This document shows, piece after piece, positions 57,808 through 64,000 of a DNA stretch of 64,000 bases. The translations under genes were made by a program, and so were the position numbers. The notes under the pieces are model-generated. The model worked only from the letters and a program-made list of their open reading frames with translations, searched no databases and was not told where the DNA came from. This DNA is from Oryzias latipes (taxonomy: Eukaryota > Chordata > Actinopteri > Beloniformes > Adrianichthyidae): contig NC_019871.2 of assembly GCF_002234675.1 (NCBI RefSeq), positions 28,892,094 through 28,956,093 on the forward strand. The letters are read 5' to 3'. How positions within the stretch are numbered: position 1 is the first letter of the stretch; every line of letters starts with the position of its first letter.

Positions 57808-58288
57808 ATTGACTTAAAGAATCCCTGTGCCTACCACCCGCAGAGTGCTGGGTTAGTAGAAAGAATGAATGGTACAATTAAGAATAGGCTGAAGAAATGT
57901 ATTGATGAAACTGGACTCAGTGCCTAGATTTAGAAACTTAATTCTTTTACCTTTTTCTGTGTACGGTTGACGTTTTGGTTGCTAAAATGTCTAGTATTTA
58001 TCCTCACAGATGGAGACCTAGCCATAAGCGAGAAGTGTGGCTGACAAAAACTGACCCTACTTACATAGATGCCATAGGGGTTCCTCGTGGAGTACCAGAT
58101 GAATGTATATAAGTTCATCAGGTGGCTGCCAGCTGGGAATCTTCACTCTGTTGGTGGTGTACGACTGACAAAGGCGTGGACAGGATCTACAGCAACCAGA
58201 CTACATCCACTACAACGTCCCAAAAATTAGGTAACTGGACAAGAAAAGGGTTTGAAGCTGTTCTGAACAGCTTTCTGTTACATATATA

Positions 58289-58665
58289 ATGGCATTCCAG
58301 AACAGGACCACTCTCGACATGCTGAGGGCTGAAAAGGGTGGCATGTGCACCATGTTCAGTGAACAGTGTTGCACGTTCATTCCTAACACCGCTGCAGACG
58401 GCAGTCTGACCAAGGCCATAGAGGGCCTTCGCACTCTAAATGGTAAAATGAAGGACCATTCCGGTGTTGATACCATGTGGGACTCCTGGCTGGGTGTGTT
58501 TGGGAAGTACCACTCACTGGTTGCATCCGCTTTGGTGTCCAAGCAATATTTATGGCCATCTTGACCTTGTGTGGATGCTGTTGTATTCCTTGCCTGCGTT
58601 CTTTGTGCAATCGTCTCATCTCCACAGCTATTACACCTGAAGAGACCCAGCTGCGTCGCCTCTAA
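58289..58665 (+). pseudogene. ERV env transmembrane remnant
   Basis: A CX6CC disulfide motif is encoded at 58347-58373, followed by a heptad-like stretch, the KMKDHSGVDT motif shared with the remnant at 11-214, and a cysteine-rich membrane-proximal tail. The frame breaks at about 58530-58550 between the ectodomain and the membrane span. Only the transmembrane part remains; no surface subunit is visible. Confidence 0.75.
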
Positions 58666-58725
58666 GTGTCCAACACACACCCTCCAAGTGTAAATGTGGT
58701 TGAGCTAGTAAACAGGGGGGAATTA

Positions 58726-59222
58726 TGTTGGAATAATGTATATAGGTTCTCATATTTGCATCACCTATAGGTGATTTAATCATCAAGTGTGTGTCCGAAT
58801 CCGTTTCACAGGAAGGTGGAGGTGACACCCTTGGTAGAAAATGTTTCTTTGCGTCTTTTTAGCATTTTCCTTAGAACCTTTGTCCAAACTGAATCGAAGG
58901 ACGCTCCGAGTTAGTTTATCCGTGAGAAAAAGCTTTGCAGGGCAGTGAAAGGAGGGAGATGAAAAGACTGGAAGTATAGACATGTTGCAATTAATGTTTG
59001 ATAGCGCTGCAGCTGTGTTTTTATCCATTTCCCCTCCTTAGAAGTCAGCGCACGTGTAACTTAGGGACAACCCAAAACAAATTAAAAGAGGCAGCAGAAC
59101 ATGCGCCAGAGTGGACAGAAATGGTTTACTGGTTAAATCTGTCTGCTCTCCTCGTAAAGGTACCTTGTTCTGTTTGTCTTTCCTTTTTGAACTTAAAACC
59201 AATTTCGCCATTTCAATACATC
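58726..59222 (+). mobile_element. Probable 3' LTR of the second ERV
   Basis: A purine run AACAGGGGGGAA at 58711-58722 precedes TGTTGGAATAATG, the expected PPT-LTR junction. The sequence ends at about 59220, one or two bases before homology to the hyosophorin 3' end begins. A second LTR for comparison is not in the window. Confidence 0.5.
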
Positions 59223-59246
59223 AATGCATTAAGATGTAAGAAACAT

Positions 59247-61269
59247 TTATTGAAGAAGGCTGAAGGACACAGTCTGGTTGCTGGCGGCGTCGGACACAGT
59301 CTGGTTGCTGGCGGCGTCGGACACAGTCTGGTTGCTGGCGGCGTCGGACACAGTCTGGTTGCTGGCGGCGTCGGACACAGTCTGGTTGCTGGCGGCGTCG
59401 GACACAGTCTGGTTGCTGGCGGCGTCGGACACAGTCTGGTTGCTGGCGGCGTCGGACACAGTCTGGTTGCTGGCGGCGTCGGACACAGTCTGGTTGCTGG
59501 CGGCGTCGGACACAGTCTGGTTGCTGGCGGCGTCGGACACAGTCTGGTTGCTGGCGGCGTCGGACACAGTCTGGTTGCTGGCGGCGTCGGACACAGTCTG
59601 GTTGCTGGCGGCGTCGGACACAGTCTGGTTGCTGGCGGCGTCGGACACAGTCTGGTTGCTGGCGGCGTCGGACACAGTCTGGTTGCTGGCGGCGTCGGAC
59701 ACAGTCTGGTTGCTGGCGGCGTCGGACACAGTCTGGTTGCTGGCGGCGTCGGACACAGTCTGGTTGCTGGCGGCGTCGGACACAGTCTGGTTGCTGGCGG
59801 CGTCGGACACAGTCTGGTTGCTGGCGGCGTCGGACACAGTCTGGTTGCTGGCGGCGTCGGACACAGTCTGGTTGCTGGCGGCGTCGGACACAGTCTGGTT
59901 GCTGGCGGCGTCGGACACAGTCTGGTTGCTGGCGGCGTCGGACACAGTCTGGTTGCTGGCGGCGTCGGACACAGTCTGGTTGCTGGCGGCGTCGGACACA
60001 GTCTGGTTGCTGGCGGCGTCGGACACAGTCTGGTTGCTGGCGGCGTCGGACACAGTCTGGTTGCTGGCGGCGTCGGACACAGTCTGGTTGCTGGCGGCGT
60101 CGGACACAGTCTGGTTGCTGGCGGCGTCGGACACAGTCTGGTTGCTGGCGGCGTCGGACACAGTCTGGTTGCTGGCGGCGTCGGACACAGTCTGGTTGCT
60201 GGCGGCGTCGGACACAGTCTGGTTGCTGGCGGCGTCGGACACAGTCTGGTTGCTGGCGGCGTCGGACACAGTCTGGTTGCTGGCGGCGTCGGACACAGTC
60301 TGGTTGCTGGCGGCGTCGGACACAGTCTGGTTGCTGGCGGCGTCGGACACAGTCTGGTTGCTGGCGGCGTCGGACACAGTCTGGTTGCTGGCGGCGTCGG
60401 ACACAGTCTGGTTGCTGGCGGCGTCGGACACAGTCTGGTTGCTGGCGGCGTCGGACACAGTCTGGTTGCTGGCGGCGTCGGACACAGTCTGGTTGCTGGC
60501 GGCGTCGGACACAGTCTGGTTGCTGGCGGCGTCGGACACAGTCTGGTTGCTGGCGGCGTCGGACACAGTCTGGTTGCTGGCGGCGTCGGACACAGTCTGG
60601 TTGCTGGCGGCGTCGGACACAGTCTGGTTGCTGGCGGCGTCGGACACAGTCTGGTTGCTGGCGGCGTCGGACACAGTCTGGTTGCTGGCGGCGTCGGACA
60701 CAGTCTGGTTGCTGGCGGCGTCGGACACAGTCTGGTCTTGACTTATCATTATATGAGCTTCCACCTCATTGGTTTCCAGTTGTACTAACAAAACAAATAT
60801 TTACTTTAACATTTGCGTTTGTTATGGCGCTCATAGCCTTTTCAGAAAAGCCAAGCCACGTGTTCACCATATTGTAAATTTCTTTACAAATTCTCACCTT
60901 TAACCAGATTTTCCAACCTGGAATCCAGGGACTGTAGAAGATCAAAGCTGCTCTCTAAAGCCAAATCTTTAGGGGGAGGAAAAGAAAGTAGTAAACATCC
61001 ACTCAGGATTTTTTTCTGGATACACTTTGCTAGCATCAAGTCTCACCAGCTCCTCTTCCAATATTTTTATGGTTTGCATCCTGGGTTTGTCTAGCAACTG
61101 GCAAGCTTAAACCTAAGGAGAAACACAGTTTTATAGGTTAAATGTTTGCTTTGATGGTTTATGTAAAACAAATTTCAATCGGCAGTAAATTCTCCTTCCA
61201 ATAAAGCTACATACCATTGCTAAGGAAAACAGCCAAAACACAAAGGGCCACAAACGACTGAGCTCCCAT
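59247..61269 (-). CDS. Hyosophorin-like egg glycopolyprotein, copy C
   Basis: Exons 61269-61215, 61112-61047, 60966-60898 and 60784-59247, the same sizes and phases as copy A, give 575 codons plus stop. The first 80 residues (signal peptide, then DLALESSFDLLQSLDSRLE in exon 3) precede 54 perfect QTVSDAASN units and the C-terminus QTVSFSLLQ. All 54 units create an NQT sequon. Lead-in residues and introns are closer to copy B than to A. The gene is intact but short; the 3' flank found in A and B is missing and replaced by an ERV LTR that starts about 25 bp beyond the stop. Identification as hyosophorin rests on the repeat, as for copy A. Confidence 0.9.
59277..60734 (-). repeat. 54-unit 27-bp coding array of copy C
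   Basis: Exactly 54 x 27 bp, with no variant unit that I could find by eye. Confidence 0.95.
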
Positions 61270-61400
61270 CTTTTCAGACACGGAATGAGAAGCCAACAAA
61301 CAAGAGGAGCTTAAAAAAGTTCCTCCTGCAGGAAACACAGCTGCTGTTCATAACAGCTGATTGTCTTTCTCCTCAGATCAGCTGGACTCACATTTTGATT
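61270..61400 (-). promoter_or_regulatory. Putative promoter of copy C
   Basis: CAGCTG E-boxes at 61338-61343, 61354-61359 and 61379-61384 and the TATA-like TTTTTTAAG at about 61311-61319, as in A and B. Confidence 0.45.
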
Positions 61401-62488
61401 GACGCACCTGTGATGAAACCTCAGTATTTATGGATTACCTCGTTAGTTCTTAGTTTTATTAAGTTAAGATAAAAGCTTGAAAATGTCACACTAAGTCAAC
61501 AAAAATAAATAAATGTTCCTGTAATCTTTGTGTAAAAAGTTCACTCTGTTGAGGAATCAAACTGTTTACTTGAAGAAAATCAAGTCATTCGACAGTAAAA
61601 TGCAATCTTCAGTATAATGGAGGACATCGAAGCTCCACAGAAATAGTGTTTGCAGAAAATTTGTTTTCCTTTTTTATAGACATTTTATATAGATTTTTAA
61701 ATATTTTCTTATATAAATGTCAGGACTCGGTTTCAGGAACTTGGAGTTACAGTGTTGCATCTTTAGAGCAAGAGCAGATCTTTTCTGATCCGTGAGCAGA
61801 CAAAGACAAACCTTCCTTCATTCCAAACTCCTTTCTCCTCAAAGACTAAATATCAATCTTTTATTCTCCTTAAACCATTACATGTTTGTTGGATGTTAGA
61901 CAACTTCCTTTCATTACGAAGTTTACAATGAAGATAACATTTTCCATGTGAGCGCTCTCTAGTGGAGATTTAAAGTCATTACACATCGTGCCAGGATTTT
62001 CACATTTCATGACATAAAAAGTCCAGCTAAAACAGATCTGTACAACTTTGCAAAATCTGTTTATACACAATTGATTGTAAATTTGAAAATGTGGTTAAAA
62101 TATCAAGAAAATGCAAACCAATTGAAAAAAAAGTTTTAATATAAGTTGCGCTAAAAGAGAATAACTTTGCAGAAGCTGATATCTGTCTGTTTAAGAGTTT
62201 CTTATGTTTCAAGTCCTGTCTGTCAGTTGAAGGCTGCTGTCCATGGTGCTGAGAGCTTCAGCACTTTTTAGGCAGCTTCTTCCCAAAAGTCTGAGTGTCT
62301 GGAGACTTTTGTCACGTATGTGGTAACTATGCTCCGAACGTACCTGTGAAACTTTGTTCCTATGGAACTCAAAACAAGAGAAGAAGCGACTGTCAAACTG
62401 CTCCGACTTTTCTCAAAAAAATTGCTCAATTGCAATGTATCATGGTCTATATTCACCAATCTAGTAAGCATCTATGCACTCTGGTTCT
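61401..62488. repeat. 5' flank of copy C, inverted duplicate of the copy B flank
   Basis: Matches 31312-32402 inverted and ends at about 62488. No gene is visible. Confidence 0.7.
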
Positions 62489-62559
62489 TCTCGGAAACAT
62501 CTAGGGCACTCAATTCAGACAGCACTTCAAAATAGCCAACGTGCACAGGGCATAAAAGG

Positions 62560-62975
62560 CAGAAGAAGAGAGCAGTTGTGTTGTAAGAGCTAAAAAGAAA
62601 CGTAACAATAAGTTAGCTGTGAGAGAGCTGTGAGAGATGGTGGTAATATTGTTAGCTCTTAAATGGGTTGAGGAGGTCAGACCAAGTAGGAGCTTCAGTT
62701 GGTCTGACTCATGTTCTTCAATGATCAATTTTGACAGTTGCCATTCAGGAAGTAGACCCGACATCTTAATTGATAGATATCCCACAAACTATAGACAACA
62801 AGTGAATAATAGCATATTTCTTATGTTTACCGGCCCATGTTGGTATTGAGGGAACAAGTTGGCAGATAAGAATGCAAAATTAACAACCATAAAGGATGAT
62901 TCAGATTTACACATAGATCTGAGTAGGGCTAAAATTAAGAATTGACTTAAGAGAAAATGAATAGGCGTCTGGTAA
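62560..62975 (+). pseudogene. LINE RNase H domain remnant
   Basis: Reads LALKWVEEVRPSRSFSWSDS, then after a frame change GNKLADKNAKLTT, resembling the RNase H domain of certain fish non-LTR elements (the conserved Asp in CSDSSSA- and GNE.AD-type motifs). Stops interrupt it. Confidence 0.5.
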
Positions 62976-63426
62976 GAGAGGTGAGAGAGGGAGAAGACAG
63001 GAAGTTGGTTTTCACCATGTGAGATGGAATGTGGGGAAAGAAATAGGAGGGAGGAGGTGGTCCTTTCTAGTTTACGACTTGGACACACAAGACTTAGTTA
63101 CCACACAATTACTTAATTATAAAACGAGTAAGCGCTGTGGAACATGTAATATTGACATGTAAATATTATGTGACATACTAAAATTTTCATGGAATATTTA
63201 TGATTTTTTTTTAAAACAAGCAAAGTTATGTATATGTGATTCCATCTTTAAGGGAGACACTTCTGATGGGGCAAATCTGGCCATGAGTAGGACATAAATA
63301 AACTTTATCAACATAATAAAGCCCTCGCCTCTCACTCCAGACCAGGTGGTGGCGGTAATGCGCCCTTCTGCTGTTTCCCAAAAGCCCAAAACTACACAAG
63401 AAGAAGAAGTTGCGTTGCCTTCAAAC
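62976..63426. other. Upstream region of the RDH-like gene
   Basis: No gene. 63335-63415 carries CAGGTGGTGGCGGTAATGCG...ACACAAGAAGAAGAAG, a short repeat seen near many fish gene starts. It may include the promoter. Confidence 0.35.
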
Positions 63427-63547
63427 ATGTTGCTCTGCGTCGTTGCAGGCGCAGTCTCCTTTTATTTGCTCATTTATTACGGAGTTTTCAGAGTCCAAAG
63501 ATGCACAAGTTCAGTGAGGCTGAAAGGGAAGACGGTGATCGTCACAG
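63427..63547 (+). CDS. Retinol-dehydrogenase-like SDR, first coding exon (partial)
   Basis: From ATG at 63427: a hydrophobic N-terminus (MLLCVVAGAVSFYLLIYYGV) that would anchor the protein in a membrane, then a basic segment ending LKGKTVIVTG, the start of the Rossmann fold of short-chain dehydrogenases. The exon ends at 63547 with donor GTAAAG, in phase 1, just before the expected TGxxxGIG nucleotide-binding motif. Layout fits the RDH11/12/13/14 group, which reduce retinal or other aldehydes with NADPH. The rest of the gene is beyond the window. An in-frame extension upstream to 63346 lacks the membrane-anchor pattern, so the later ATG is preferred. Confidence 0.65.
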
Positions 63548-64000
63548 GTAAAGGAAACTTCAAACTGCCCTGCGTTTGTGATTAGACATACAGAAACGGA
63601 TGTTTCGTTTGATGTTTGGAGCCGACATGCGTTTGCATGTATGTTTTGGTAAAGTGTAGGCTAGCGTGATTGTGTAGTAGCCCTATTGGTTATACAGTGG
63701 ATCTGCATACACGTTTTGATTTGCACATTTGTGTGTGTGGAGGTTTGTACGACAGTCGTGTTATAGCCTGTGCTTATTTGTGTTTGCGTGTGTAGATGAT
63801 GATGTGTGTGATTGTGCAAGAAACGGTCCGACTGTAGACAGCTATTTATGACGTATTAGTGAAATTTAAAGTCCCACTGACTGAGTTCGGTAAACAAAGT
63901 TAGAAAGAGATTGACAGATTCGGACTTCCGGCCTAAATAGTTATTCTAATAAACATTCAAATGTGTCAGCAAGCATCTCAATCCTTTTGTATTAACCCAG
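63548..64000 (+). other. First intron of the RDH-like gene
   Basis: No further exon seen; TG-rich tracts at about 63690-63810. Confidence 0.5.

Larger units (their letters stand above)
53560..58665 (+). mobile_element. 5'-truncated endogenous retrovirus
   Basis: In order on the plus strand: reverse transcriptase fragments (53565-53885 and 55757-56125, with YVDD encoded at 56046-56057), a later pol segment (about 56125-56370), integrase core (56580-56800), then after an L2 insertion the rest of integrase (57808-57925), and an env remnant. No 5' LTR or gag is present: the element starts inside pol where it meets the transposon. Many stops and frameshifts show it is dead. Confidence 0.75.

Overview
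This is eukaryotic, teleost DNA. The best-supported content is three copies of a spliced gene whose last exon is a giant array of a 27-bp unit encoding the nonapeptide QTVSDAASN. Read as DAASNQTVS, this is, from memory, the nonapeptide of medaka (Oryzias latipes) hyosophorin, the N-glycan-loaded polyprotein of egg cortical alveoli. I therefore infer a medaka or close Oryzias genome. The dense transposable elements (L1, L2, RTE, gypsy, retrovirus-like, hAT, Tc1, Harbinger, Merlin-like) fit a fish.

Layout. 1-1638: 3' end of an endogenous retrovirus (env remnant, polypurine tract, LTR). 1640-3191: a tandemly repeated tRNA-Val/tRNA-Ile segment. 3907-4506: an orphan coding fragment with a FGKYKGK motif. 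4731-5102: a minisatellite. 5737-7030: a hAT MITE and LINE debris. 7964-13736 (minus): hyosophorin-like gene A, 193 repeat units, intact. 14277-31300: almost pure transposon territory. 32531-39237 (plus): gene B, about 228 units with about ten irregular ones that shift the frame. 39240-41453 and 44720-45320: the rest of an inverted duplicate of the A locus, including the tRNAs. 45709-53551: a roughly 7.8-kb element with ~360-bp terminal inverted repeats, carrying a Merlin/IS1016-type transposase gene and a divergent CCDC106-like gene, with Tc1 and L1 insertions inside. 53560-59222: a decayed, 5'-truncated retrovirus interrupted by an L1 and an L2 insertion. 59247-61269 (minus): gene C, 54 units, intact. 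62560-62975: LINE RNase H debris. 63427-63547: first coding exon of a retinol-dehydrogenase-like SDR gene that runs off the window.

The three hyosophorin-like genes share one architecture: signal-peptide exon (55 bp), two short exons (66 and 69 bp), and a last exon holding 16 unique codons, the array, a fixed C-terminus FSLLQ and a stop codon overlapped by AATAAA. They alternate in orientation (minus, plus, minus), and the A/B and B/C flanks are inverted duplicates. Array length differs widely (193, about 228, 54) while the units are nearly identical. Each N-type unit creates an NQT glycosylation sequon with the next unit, so copy number sets the number of glycans per precursor. The units have no stop codon in any of the six frames, which makes large spurious ORFs on both strands and hides frameshifts in copy B.
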